Assembly (NCBI GenBank): GCA_036392375.1
Contig: DASVYC010000083.1
Coordinates: forward strand, 109,061 to 173,060
DNA: 64,000 bases
Direction: 5' to 3'
Origin: JAFEBO01 sp036392375
GTDB taxonomy: Bacteria > Planctomycetota > Phycisphaerae > Phycisphaerales > UBA1924
The notes beneath the pieces were generated by a model that saw only the letters and a program-made list of their open reading frames with translations, was not told where the DNA came from and ran no database searches. The position numbers and the translations under genes are program-made. Below are positions 1 through 7,504 of the stretch, piece after piece. Each line of letters begins with the position of its first letter. Position 1 is the stretch's first letter.

Positions 1-384
1 GGGCGAGTCGGGGCTGAGGAAGGTCTGGTAGTCCCATTCCACCTGCTCGAGCGGGAAGGGGATCTGCTGCATCGCCTCGAACTTGACGATGTCGGGGACC
101 TTCTTGGGCTCGACGGGCGGCAGCTTGGCGAAACGCGCAAAGCTGGAGTGCCCGGGCACGCTCACCGCGATCTGGGAGTTGGTGAGGTCGTACTGACTGA
201 CCAGCGTGCCCAGCGAGACGCGCAGGACGTCCGCCGGATCGACGCCCGGCGTCGAGAGCGTCTTGGGGTGATCGATGATCGCCATGTCCAGGACATTGAC
301 GCGATCACCGACGTTCTCGAGCTTGACGGCCTTGATGGCCGCGGCCCCGATCTCGATGCCCCAGCAGATATTCGAACTCGCCAT
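1..384 (-). CDS. pilM: PilM-like type IV pilus assembly protein, N-terminal part (cut by window edge)
   Basis: The minus-strand reading frame opens at an ATG at 384 and stays open to the window edge (128 codons visible). It begins MASSNICWGIEIGAAAIKAV, the actin-fold phosphate-binding start of the PilM/FtsA-like ATPase family, and continues with a second strand pair (VSVPGHSSFARF) and the KKVPDIVKFEAMQQIPF helix typical of PilM. PilM is the cytoplasmic member of the pilus alignment complex and binds the tail of PilN. AAGGA lies about 10 nt before the ATG. A second full pilM lies at 32986-34113 in a complete operon, so this copy probably belongs to a separate pilus or secretion locus to the left. 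The family call is good; its partners are outside the window. Confidence 0.85.
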   Translation of the reverse strand, partial: MASSNICWGIEIGAAAIKAVKLENVGDRVNVLDMAIIDHPKTLSTPGVDPADVLRVSLGTLVSQYDLTNSQIAVSVPGHSSFARFAKLPPVEPKKVPDIVKFEAMQQIPFPLEQVEWDYQTFLSPDSP

Positions 385-796
385 GCGGAATCCTTGCGTT
401 CGGACGACTCGGGGACGACGCCCCGACTGGTGATGCACGCGGCGGACCCCAAAGGACCTTGGGCCCGCCCCCACCCACTCCCCCGCTCTCCCCGTCTGTC
501 CCCCATCCCCCTCACACGGCTGTTGCCGCGTGGACCCAACACCTGCCGAGCGGGCGGGCCGCCCGAGAGGCGTGCGATGAGCCACGTCGCCGTGCCGAGC
601 CGGCGAGGGAGGGACGATGGTACACAAGATCGCGCCCGCCCGACGGCCATCAACGCGTCGGATCCTTGGGAATACGCACGAGCCGTCGCTCGGGTTGCGA
701 ATGGCGGGCCGGAGAGGCGGGCCAAGCCCGCGAAGAAAGAGACTCCGGACGCAGTCGGGCAGAACCGCGGTCTCCGAGATGAGGTACAGTACCGTC
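385..796. other. Intergenic region between divergent genes
   Basis: This region of about 410 bases separates the leftward pilM fragment from a rightward small exported protein. It holds a short imperfect inverted repeat near 449-466 (CCCAA...TTGGG), a small GC hairpin core near 515-528, and the TAnnnT hexamer just before 797. No open frame here has convincing protein features. Confidence 0.5.
785..790 (+). promoter_or_regulatory. -10-like hexamer TACAGT, 6 nt before ATG 797
   Basis: TACAGT ends exactly 6 nt before the ATG at 797, so transcription would start at or next to the start codon. There is no clear Shine-Dalgarno sequence. It favours 797 over the in-frame ATG at 779. Confidence 0.5.
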
Positions 797-1042
797 ATGC
801 TGACCCGAACCCGGCGAGGATGGATTGCTGCTTCTTGGATCGCGCCGCTCGCGCTGGCCGCGTTGCCGACGCTCGCCCAGGTCGCGACCGCCGTCGCGGA
901 AAAGCCCCGCCCGCCCGTGCCGACCAAGCCCGAAGAACTCGGGGGCGGTCACATGGTGATGATGATCCTTTTCGGGCTCGGGCTCCTGGCGCTCGTGATC
1001 GGTGCCTGCCTGATGCCGGCGAAGCGCGGCCATATGGATTGA
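797..1042 (+). CDS. Small exported/membrane protein, unknown function
   Basis: The product is 81 residues. An N-terminal Arg-rich head (MLTRTRRGW) and a hydrophobic stretch to about residue 28 (AALPTLAQ) look like a signal peptide. A short Pro-rich linker follows, then a single membrane segment at about residues 51-70 (VMMILFGLGLLALVIGACLM) and a basic tail (PAKRGHMD). The start at 797 is preferred because a TAnnnT hexamer lies 6 nt upstream; an in-frame ATG at 779 is the alternative. It is followed by two more small exported proteins. I do not recognise the family. Confidence 0.6.
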   Translation: MLTRTRRGWIAASWIAPLALAALPTLAQVATAVAEKPRPPVPTKPEELGGGHMVMMILFGLGLLALVIGACLMPAKRGHMD

Positions 1043-1135
1043 TTGGCGAGCGAAATCGTGGGGATGTCGCCCGGGATCATCTCTCGATGACCAACGGCTC
1101 GTGCGCGGGATGTCCACTTGGAGGTTCATAAACCC

Positions 1136-1444
1136 ATGCCGAGACGTCGTTTACAGAATCTCATCGCGCTCAATCTGGCGCTCGCGGGGGCGGTTGGGGC
1201 GCTCTGGCTCGCCAGCCCTGTGCTCGCTCAACCTGAGGCAAACACCCTGCCTCTGGGACGCGGGCGGGGTGAGTATCTGATGATTGGGAGTACCGTACCG
1301 GGTTCGAACGCGAGCTTGGTCCAGGTGCTTGACGTGTCCAACCAGGAGCTGATCACCCTGAAGTGGGACCAGGGACGCCGCGCGTACGTGGTCAGCGGCT
1401 ATCGCAACCTCGGGGGCGATCGCAACCGGAAGGGGGAGCGTTGA
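1136..1444 (+). CDS. Small secreted protein, unknown function, first of a tandem pair
   Basis: The product is 102 residues with an N-terminal signal peptide (basic MPRRR, hydrophobic core, cleavage near SPVLAQ) and a short globular part of about 75 residues containing LVQVLDVSNQELITLKWD. The ATG at 1136 has GGAGG about 10 nt upstream; a TTG at 1118 is in frame but less likely. The TGA stop overlaps the next ATG (ATGA), so the two genes are translationally coupled. The second product carries a similar NVLVQDARAEELTVY segment, which suggests a diverged duplicate. Function unknown. Confidence 0.65.
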   Translation: MPRRRLQNLIALNLALAGAVGALWLASPVLAQPEANTLPLGRGRGEYLMIGSTVPGSNASLVQVLDVSNQELITLKWDQGRRAYVVSGYRNLGGDRNRKGER

Positions 1445-1842
1445 TGTCGTCCACCCTTTCCACCCCCACTTCTGTGGATGCCCAACCCGCGGCTCGGTCG
1501 GGTCGCCGAGTGGCCGAACCACTTCTGTGCCTGAGCGCAGGCGTGCTCGCGGCGTGTGTGCTGATCCGCGCCGGCGGGATGTTCGGCGGCGGGCCGAATC
1601 TCAGCGGGTTGCCCCTGGCTTCGGTGGCGCATGCGCAGACCGCACAGATGGTGGCCGCGGGCAACGGGTATTCGATCCTGTCGACAAACACGTCGGGTGA
1701 GGCGAACGTGCTGGTGCAGGACGCGCGTGCCGAGGAACTGACGGTGTACCGCACCGACAGCCAGGGGCTGCTCACGCCGGTGCAGCGGATTCGGCTGCAA
1801 TCGGTGTTCGTGGAGGGGCGGGCGCGGTTTGGGGGACAGTAA
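1444..1842 (+). CDS. Small membrane-anchored/exported protein, second of a tandem pair
   Basis: The product is 132 residues and starts at the ATG overlapping the preceding stop by one base. A hydrophobic segment at about residues 27-45 (LLCLSAGVLAACVLI) acts as anchor or signal. The rest is a small beta-rich region: NGYSILSTNTSGEANVLV, then a VYRTDSQGLLTPVQRIRLQS strand pair. It resembles the product of the upstream gene in size and in the (N/S)xLVQxxDxxxEEL pattern. RicT follows about 100 bp downstream. The family is not recognised; the gene is supported by coupling and by clear signal-like features. Confidence 0.65.
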   Translation: MSSTLSTPTSVDAQPAARSGRRVAEPLLCLSAGVLAACVLIRAGGMFGGGPNLSGLPLASVAHAQTAQMVAAGNGYSILSTNTSGEANVLVQDARAEELTVYRTDSQGLLTPVQRIRLQSVFVEGRARFGGQ

Positions 1843-1852
1843 GATCGACGCC

Positions 1853-1942
1853 GTGTCGGATGTCGAATTGGGGATGTCGGATGGAAAGGCACTCCGCCCT
1901 TCACGACTCCACATCCGAAATCCGACATCGCACATCCGACAC
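1853..1942. repeat. Imperfect inverted repeat of TCGGATGT units
   Basis: GTGTCGGATGT (1853-1863) is complementary to ACATCCGACAC (1932-1942), and ATGTCGGA (1874-1881) to TCCGACAT (1921-1928). The arms could form a long hairpin ending 5 nt before the RicT start codon. A related stretch with ATGTCGGATGG followed by CACTCCG occurs near 46956-46978. Confidence 0.6.
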
Positions 1943-1947
1943 TTCAC

Positions 1948-3480
1948 ATGCCGATCGTTCCGTTGCCCCAATTCGAAGCCGACGCGCACCTGAAGGAACA
2001 AGCCGACCGGGAGGCGTATGCGCGGCTCGCGCCGCCCAAGTCCATCGTCGTGCGGTTCGGCGCGATGAAGCTGGTCGGCGAGTTCCCATACGACGGCGGC
2101 GTCAAGCCCGGCTGCGGGAGCAAGCTCGTGGTGCGCACCCAGCGGGGCACCGAGTTGGGCGAGATGCTCACCAGCACGTGCAGCAATTCGGGGTGCTCCA
2201 AGAGCGTGAGCCGCAAGGAGATGCTGCAGTACATCGAGAACTCTGGCGGGCGTGACTACCCGTTCTTTACCGAGGGACGCGTGCTGCGGGTGGCCAGCAA
2301 GGAAGACCTCGACAAGCAGGCCGCGATCGAGCAGTCCAAGCACGAGCTGCGGCTGCGAGCACGCGGGGCGGCGGAAGCGCACGGCTTCGGGCACATCAAG
2401 ATCGTCGAGGTCGAGCCTCTCTTGGGGGGCGAGCGCACCATCGTGCACTTCCTCGCGGAGGAGCGCGTGGAGTTCCGCGAGCTCGGGCCGGTGCTCTCCA
2501 AGGAGCTGCACACCCGCGTCGATCTGCACCCGGTTGGAGCTCGCGACGAGGCACGCCTGACCGCCGACTACGAGAAGTGCGGGCAGTACTGCTGCTGCAA
2601 GAACTTCCTCAAGGTGCTCAAGCCGATCTCGATGAAGTCGGCGAAGATCCAGAAAGCCACGCTCGATCCGCTCAAGATCTCGGGCCGCTGCGGGCGATTG
2701 ATGTGCTGCCTGCGGTACGAGGATCAGACGTACGACGAATTGCGGAAGAAGCTGCCCAACAAGAAGAAGCGCGTGGGCACGCCCGAAGGCGACGGCATCG
2801 TCATCGATTCACAGATCCTGACGCAGCTTGTGCTGGTCGAGCTGGACATCAACGACGAGATGGGCCGCCCCAAGCAGGTGGCGATCCCGGTGGAGGACCT
2901 GACGGATCCGATCAGCGCAGTGGCGCCGCCGCGGCCGGCACCGCCGGAGTTCCCGCAGCGCGGGCCGCGGTCTTCGTCGCCGTCGCGTCCGCCGCAGGGC
3001 GCTGGTTCCGGCGGGCAAGCGGCGAGCAAGCCGGAGAATCCTGGCGGCGATGGCCGGGGGCCCGACAACAGGAGTACCGACGGCCGTGGCTCTCAGGGCC
3101 GCGGTCCGAGGCCTGAAGGTCGCCCAGACGGTCCGCGCGACGGATCGCGCGATGGGAACCGCGACGGACGTCGCGAACCGCGGCGGGACGGGCGTCGGCC
3201 CGGGGGGTCGCCGCGACCAAGCGGGCCGAGCTCGCCGCCGAGCCCGACGAGTGGTTCCAACGACATCAATCTGGATGACATCCCCACCGACGACGGCACG
3301 ATGGATGATCGGCCTCGCGGTGATGGACCTGGGGGCGGCCCTGGGGGCGGCCCTGGGGGCGGACAAGGTGGCGGCGGGCGCGGACCGGGTGGTCGGCGTC
3401 GGCGGCGACGTGGTCCCCCTGGTCCGGGCGGCGGACGTGGACCGAGGCCAGGTGGCCCTCCGGCGGGTTCGGGCGGCTGA
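1948..3480 (+). CDS. ricT: PSP1/RicT-family protein with long Gly/Arg/Asp-rich tail
   Basis: The product is 510 residues. About residues 30-310 form the PSP1 domain: IVVRFGAMKLVGEF, Cys-rich CSNSGCS, then YEKCGQYCCCKNFLKV and SGRCGRLMCCLRYEDQTYDE, the Cys-pair pattern of Bacillus RicT (YaaT), which with RicA/RicF forms an Fe-S complex affecting RNase Y processing. From about residue 320 the protein becomes a low-complexity tail rich in Pro, Gly, Arg and Asp (RDG repeats, GGGPGGG repeats, a run of Arg), roughly 190 residues that ordinary RicT lacks; it looks like an RNA-binding disordered region. Neither RicA nor RicF is seen nearby. Start chosen as the first ATG after the inverted repeat; no SD is visible. 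Confidence 0.85.
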   Translation: MPIVPLPQFEADAHLKEQADREAYARLAPPKSIVVRFGAMKLVGEFPYDGGVKPGCGSKLVVRTQRGTELGEMLTSTCSNSGCSKSVSRKEMLQYIENSGGRDYPFFTEGRVLRVASKEDLDKQAAIEQSKHELRLRARGAAEAHGFGHIKIVEVEPLLGGERTIVHFLAEERVEFRELGPVLSKELHTRVDLHPVGARDEARLTADYEKCGQYCCCKNFLKVLKPISMKSAKIQKATLDPLKISGRCGRLMCCLRYEDQTYDELRKKLPNKKKRVGTPEGDGIVIDSQILTQLVLVELDINDEMGRPKQVAIPVEDLTDPISAVAPPRPAPPEFPQRGPRSSSPSRPPQGAGSGGQAASKPENPGGDGRGPDNRSTDGRGSQGRGPRPEGRPDGPRDGSRDGNRDGRREPRRDGRRPGGSPRPSGPSSPPSPTSGSNDINLDDIPTDDGTMDDRPRGDGPGGGPGGGPGGGQGGGGRGPGGRRRRRRGPPGPGGGRGPRPGGPPAGSGG

Positions 3481-3503
3481 GGCTCGCCCGTTGCGGGTGT
3501 TGC

Positions 3504-4604
3504 TCAGGGATCGACGAGCGCCCGCACGACGGCGTCGAGACCCTCCACCACTTCGGCAAAGGCCGGCAGGTTTAGATTCTCGGGCACATCGCACGCCTTG
3601 TGGTAGTTGTCGCTTCGGTAGTACGCCGTGTCGGTGATCATGATGGCCGGGTAGCCCTCTTTCCAGTAGCTCCAGTGGTCGCTCGAACCCAGCCGCGGCA
3701 CGAACCTCGGCAGAGCGGCGCCCTCGCTGGGGAAATCGCTGACCGCGCGGAACGCGGTGATGCACCGGTCCACGAGCTCGCGGTCTTCGTGGCGCGAGAC
3801 GAAGGCGATGAAATTGCCTTTGCCGGGGAACGCGAGGCCGACGAGCGGCGGGTAGTCCTGCCGGTTCTCGCTGTAAATGCCGATCGATTCCAGGCTCACC
3901 ATCGCGACGATGTTCTCATGCTTGGCGCGGGACTGCTTGGCGGCCACCCAGCTTCCCATCTCCTCGGTCCAGAAGTACGGCGGTTCCTCGTTGGTGAAGA
4001 AGACGAAGCGCAGGGTGCGCGCGGGCGAAGCTGCGACAAAACGCCGCGCAAGCTCGAGCAGCGCGGCCGTGCCGCTGGCATTGTCGTCGGCACCCGGTGA
4101 CGCGACGCGTCCGAGGTGCGACTTGGCCGAGTTGACGCTGTCGTAGTGCGCACCGATGACGACGATCTCGCTGGGCGTGGTTGTTCCCTGGATCTCGACT
4201 TCCAGGTTCGCGACCGAGATCGGCGGTGCGTCGGCGATGATGTCGCTGTTATGGTCTCGCGGCTGCACGTTGTAGCGATCGGCCTTGACGCGATATCCCA
4301 TCGCGATGAGCCGCGCGGTGAGGTACCGCTCGGCGAGGTGGAGCGTGGACACGCCGTCGCGGCTGGTGGCGAGGTTGCGCTCGCCGATGTCGCCGGGGCG
4401 ATCGCCCGCGAGGGCATAGACGTCGGCGCGCAGCCGCTCGACGGTCGAGGGCGCCGGAGCGGGCACGGGCGACGGGTCACGACGCTCTCCGGGAAAGAGT
4501 GAGACGCAGCCAGCGATGACGAACAGGAGCGCGAGCTTCCAGCCCACGCTCGCCGCGGCGAGCGAAGCGACGGCCCACCAAGCGCGACGACGAGCACGAT
4601 GCAT
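3504..4604 (-). CDS. M28-family zinc peptidase, predicted lipoprotein
   Basis: The product is 366 residues. Residues 1-33 are a basic, hydrophobic leader ending in the lipobox VIAGC (Cys33), so the protein should be a lipid-anchored envelope enzyme. The M28 zinc ligands are in order: GAHYDS, PGADDNASGTAAL, TNEEPPYF, a downstream SLESIG and SSDHWSYW with the final His. M28 enzymes are aminopeptidases or similar exopeptidases acting on secreted peptides. The start at 4604 is favoured over an upstream in-frame codon because the signal peptide begins there and a TACACT hexamer lies 6 nt upstream inside a perfect 12-bp palindrome. Specificity cannot be told from sequence. Confidence 0.88.
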   Translation of the reverse strand: MHRARRRAWWAVASLAAASVGWKLALLFVIAGCVSLFPGERRDPSPVPAPAPSTVERLRADVYALAGDRPGDIGERNLATSRDGVSTLHLAERYLTARLIAMGYRVKADRYNVQPRDHNSDIIADAPPISVANLEVEIQGTTTPSEIVVIGAHYDSVNSAKSHLGRVASPGADDNASGTAALLELARRFVAASPARTLRFVFFTNEEPPYFWTEEMGSWVAAKQSRAKHENIVAMVSLESIGIYSENRQDYPPLVGLAFPGKGNFIAFVSRHEDRELVDRCITAFRAVSDFPSEGAALPRFVPRLGSSDHWSYWKEGYPAIMITDTAYYRSDNYHKACDVPENLNLPAFAEVVEGLDAVVRALVDP

Positions 4605-4609
4605 AAAGC

Positions 4610-4621
4610 TAGTGTACACTA
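4610..4621. promoter_or_regulatory. 12-bp perfect palindrome upstream of the M28 peptidase
   Basis: TAGTGTACACTA is a perfect palindrome ending 5 nt before the start codon on the minus strand. It contains the -10-like TACACT (4611-4616) placed 6 nt before the ATG, so a dimeric regulator bound here would cover the promoter. Confidence 0.45.
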
Positions 4622-4761
4622 ATAATTCATGGGGAGCCGCATCGCTTGATTTCAGGGCTTTCAACGGGCTCGTGGATGCCGCATGACTGATCGTCGGTCC
4701 TGCGCATGGCCGGGGCTACAGCCCGCGACTCGGATGGGCGCGAGGCCTGGTAGGAGATCGC

Positions 4762-5199
4762 TTAGGCCAAGAGCTTCGGCAACTCGTCGCGCACGAAATC
4801 GCGGATCTCGTCGCGCACCCGCTCGTAGTGCGGCAGGGCCTCGGACTGGCTCCGCGCGTGAGCGGCAAGGACCGGCGGGTCGTCGAAGGGCACGTGCACC
4901 CGCTTGGCGGGTCCCGGGAAGGCGGGGCAGGCTTGATCGGCCTTGCCGCAGACGCTGACGATGAGGTCAAACGCAAGGTGGGTGAGATCGCTGGCGAGCT
5001 TGGCGTGGTGCGCCGAGAGATCGACCCCGGCCTTGCGCATGGCGAGCGCGGCCAGGGGGTTCACGCCACGCTCGAATTCGGGGTGGAGCTTGGTGCCGGC
5101 GCTGTGGGCTTCGATGGATGGATGCAGCCGCCGGCACCAGCCCTCGGCCATCTGGCTGCGGCAGGAGTTTCCGGTGCAGAGAAAGAGCACACGCTTCAT
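4762..5199 (-). CDS. arsC: Arsenate reductase, thioredoxin-coupled (low-Mr phosphatase fold)
   Basis: The product is 145 residues. The N-terminal P-loop C8-TGNSC-R14 is the CX5R catalytic motif of the low-molecular-weight phosphatase fold, and Cys84 and Cys91 (VSVCGKADQACP) match the second and third redox cysteines of thioredoxin-dependent ArsC. The catalytic Asp lies in VPFDDPP (Asp106/107). It would reduce arsenate to arsenite in the cytoplasm. No arsR, arsB or acr3 is adjacent, so export would be encoded elsewhere. TAGCCT lies 6 nt upstream of the ATG and there is no Shine-Dalgarno. A protein tyrosine phosphatase is less likely given the Cys pair. Confidence 0.88.
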   Translation of the reverse strand: MKRVLFLCTGNSCRSQMAEGWCRRLHPSIEAHSAGTKLHPEFERGVNPLAALAMRKAGVDLSAHHAKLASDLTHLAFDLIVSVCGKADQACPAFPGPAKRVHVPFDDPPVLAAHARSQSEALPHYERVRDEIRDFVRDELPKLLA

Positions 5200-5205
5200 T
5201 GATCA

Positions 5206-5211
5206 AGGCTA
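5206..5211 (-). promoter_or_regulatory. -10-like hexamer TAGCCT, 6 nt before arsC
   Basis: On the minus strand TAGCCT ends 6 nt before the ATG at 5199. A TTGACG lies further upstream, about 20 nt from the hexamer, which is long for a -35 spacer. Confidence 0.45.
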
Positions 5212-5355
5212 TCGGGGTGCGTCGGGCTCCGCGTCAAGAACGCGCGAAGAGTGAGGCTCAAGGGACGCATGATCGGAGTCGCGCTCGTTGGGCGTGGGCG
5301 AGAAGACTCGCTGCAGCGGGGCCGCACCAACGCGGGGGTCGCGAAGGAACCGTGT

Positions 5356-5820
5356 TCACGTCTTGGGGGGGATGCCGATGTCCTCGTTCCACAGCTCCGG
5401 CCGCGCGTTGATGAACTCTTCCATGAGCGAGATGCAGCGCAGGTCGTTCATCAGCACGAGCTCGACGTTCTCGGCCTTCAGCCAGTCCTCGCGGCCCTGG
5501 AAGGTGTGGTGCTCGCCGATGACGATCCGCGGGATGCGGTGCAGTACGGCGGTGCCGCTGCACATGGCGCATGGTGAGAGCGTGGTTGCCATGGTGAGGA
5601 AGTGCCAATCACGTCGGCGCCCGGCGTTGCGGATGCACGCGGTCTCGGCGTGGGCGGTGGGATCCCCCGTTTGGACGCGAAGGTTGTGCCCCAGCGCGAC
5701 GATGGTGCCCGCGGGGTTCACCAGCGCGGCGCCAATGGGAATGCCGCCTTCGGAGAGGCTCTTGCGGGCCTGCTCGTACGCGGCGTCCAATGCGAGACGA
5801 TCGATGTCGGCGCGGTTCAT
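5356..5820 (-). CDS. Nucleobase/nucleoside deaminase resembling yeast cytosine deaminase Fcy1
   Basis: The product is 154 residues with the zinc deaminase motifs HAE (in TAHAETACIRNAGR) and PCAMC (TTLSPCAMCSGTAV). The arrangement GGIPIGAALVN, GHNLRVQ, HRIPRIVIGE and the C-terminal FINARPELWNEDIG closely parallels fungal Fcy1 cytosine deaminase, including the Trp and Asp of the C-terminal helix that contact cytosine in that enzyme. It would convert cytosine to uracil in pyrimidine salvage, although tRNA adenosine or guanine deaminase activity is the general alternative for the fold. The ATG at 5820 is preferred over the GTG at 5823 because TAGGCT lies 6 nt upstream. Confidence 0.85.
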   Translation of the reverse strand: MNRADIDRLALDAAYEQARKSLSEGGIPIGAALVNPAGTIVALGHNLRVQTGDPTAHAETACIRNAGRRRDWHFLTMATTLSPCAMCSGTAVLHRIPRIVIGEHHTFQGREDWLKAENVELVLMNDLRCISLMEEFINARPELWNEDIGIPPKT

Positions 5821-5826
5821 CACACC

Positions 5827-5832
5827 AGCCTA
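5827..5832 (-). promoter_or_regulatory. -10-like hexamer TAGGCT, 6 nt before the deaminase ATG
   Basis: On the minus strand TAGGCT ends 6 nt before the ATG at 5820. No Shine-Dalgarno sequence is visible, consistent with a leaderless transcript. Confidence 0.45.
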
Positions 5833-5923
5833 TCGGCTCATGCACGACGGCGTCGAGACTCGGGGCGGATCGAGCCCACCATCGAACAGAATCAAGGTGG
5901 GCTTCAGGGAAGCGAGCTCGGGC

Positions 5924-6898
5924 TCATTCCGGATTGCACAAGAGCTGGTCGTAAGCCTGGGCGAACATCACGAAGTCGTTGTCGTCCACGACGCCCTCGT
6001 TGGTGAGGTCCGCCGGGCATTTGTCCGGCATGTCCTCGTCGCTGCAGAGCAGGACGTTGTACGCCTGGGCGAAGAGGGTGAAGTCCGCGTCGTCCACAAA
6101 GGAATCGGCGTTGATGTCGGCCGGGCAGGGGCCGCGGGTGTTGAAGTAGAAGAAGACGTTCTTGGAGAAGGAGCTGGAGTGGCCGCCGCCGTTGATGCCG
6201 GCGCCGGGTGTTGAGAAGGAGACGGTGTAGAACATGACCCCGAAGTACGCACGGCCGACTTCGAGCGAGCCGGTCGGGATCGTGAACGAGATCGCGGTGG
6301 GTGGGAGCGACGCCGACCAGAAAAGCCCGCCCTTGCCGACGTCATAGATCACGAAGCTGATGGAGCTGGCGTTGGCGCCGGGTATGTCGGCGAAGCCCGA
6401 CATCTGCCCGATGAAGTCGAGCGACATGTCGTCCTTGTACACCTGAAGACGGGAGTACGTGTCGCTCAGGAGTTCGGGCGTCTCGACGCAGAACGTGGAG
6501 GGCGGCAGGGTGAAGGTGTGCGTGCCCCCGGGCAGGACGTTGCCCGTAAAGCTGAACTCGTAATCGCCCGGGGGGATCTCGGCGTCGAGCGAGGCGAGCG
6601 TCGTGTGCAAATTTGAGTAGCCGTACCAGCCCTGCCCGTTCTCAAGCGAGTTGGAGACCACGCCCATCGCGAGCGGGGACAGGGGGCCGACGTAGGAGAT
6701 GGAGGCGTCGCTGAAGGCGTCGAACGTGTCGGCGGATATGGAGAGAACACAGGACCAGTCGTTGTACGGCGAGACCACGCCGTCGGCGGTCTGGAGATAG
6801 TTCTCCGCCTTGCTGGACCCGAAGGAAACGGCCTGTGCGACCGCCAGAGAACCCGCGGCGGACGCCAACGCCGCCGCAATACACGCACACATATTCAT
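5924..6898 (-). CDS. Secreted protein with C-terminal dockerin-like Ca-binding repeats
   Basis: The product is 324 residues. It has a signal peptide (MNMCACIAAALASAAGSLAVAQ), a central region of about 230 residues rich in beta-type sequence that I do not recognise, and two C-terminal repeats of about 32 residues: CPADINADSFVDDADF...LLC and CPADLTNEGVVDDNDF...LLC. Each has an EF-hand-like D-x-N-x-D loop and a Cys at each end. The same module ends two other secreted proteins in this window (11098-13854 and 34467-35504). The ATG at 6898 has AGAGGGAG upstream, better than the in-frame codon at 6922. Function of the ectodomain unknown; surface location is inferred. Confidence 0.8.
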   Translation of the reverse strand: MNMCACIAAALASAAGSLAVAQAVSFGSSKAENYLQTADGVVSPYNDWSCVLSISADTFDAFSDASISYVGPLSPLAMGVVSNSLENGQGWYGYSNLHTTLASLDAEIPPGDYEFSFTGNVLPGGTHTFTLPPSTFCVETPELLSDTYSRLQVYKDDMSLDFIGQMSGFADIPGANASSISFVIYDVGKGGLFWSASLPPTAISFTIPTGSLEVGRAYFGVMFYTVSFSTPGAGINGGGHSSSFSKNVFFYFNTRGPCPADINADSFVDDADFTLFAQAYNVLLCSDEDMPDKCPADLTNEGVVDDNDFVMFAQAYDQLLCNPE

Positions 6899-7504
6899 GG
6901 TCTGACTCCCTCTCAATGCCACCGCCTCGCGGGACAGGCTATCAGACGCGACGAGGTGGGGAGCACCTCATGCTCGAAGTTGTCAAAAGTCGTGAACATC
7001 ATTCAGAGAAGCGCAGGAAAAGATATTATAGGACGTACATGTTCTATGACCGTCCATTGGTGGTTCCCGAGGCGACGATCGGTGCGGGGAACGAAACCCG
7101 GGGCCGATGAATGCGTACGATTGAACCGCGAGCCCGTGGAACCCCACAGCAGTGGGAGTGACGGCCGGGCCGCCGGTCCTGGCGGGAAGTCTCGCTCTCG
7201 TGAGCCGCGTCATCGGTTCACAAGAGAGCAGGCGATCCGCAGTCGGCAGGTTACTTTCCTCGAAAGAGGGTGTGTCGGGAACCGAGGTCGAGCAGGCAAC
7301 CGCACGCACGCCGTCTTGTGAGGCTTTGGCCCCGCAAGTCAGCTTGAACAGCTCATGCCCGGAGCGACTCTCCGGGCAAGCACGTCGCCCCTTCCAGAAC
7401 AACCGAATCCCGGCGCCCCGCGGCTGTTGCCGCGCGCCGGATTCAGAAGCGATCCGCGGAGCGGCTCGTGGTTGTGGCAGAGGCAACGGGACCTGCGACG
7501 GTCG
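6899..7504. other. Intergenic region, about 600 bases, no gene seen
   Basis: This stretch divides divergent genes. It contains an AT-rich island at about 7018-7034 (with TATTAT at 7024-7029) that may be part of a promoter, and a small perfect hairpin CGCGGC-TGTT-GCCGCG near 7430-7445. No riboswitch class or open frame with protein-like features could be recognised. It could hold a small RNA; nothing proves it. Confidence 0.4.

Noticed and set aside
7355..7504. N-terminal extension of the glycosyltransferase to an ATG at 7355
   Set aside because: The extra 50 residues are Pro/Arg-rich without similarity to GT2 enzymes and overlap a GC hairpin; starts at 7505 or 7514 are more plausible.
6899..7504. 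Possible riboswitch or small RNA in the long intergenic region
   Set aside because: I compared it by eye with common cyclic-di-GMP, SAM and cobalamin cores and saw no matching conserved elements.
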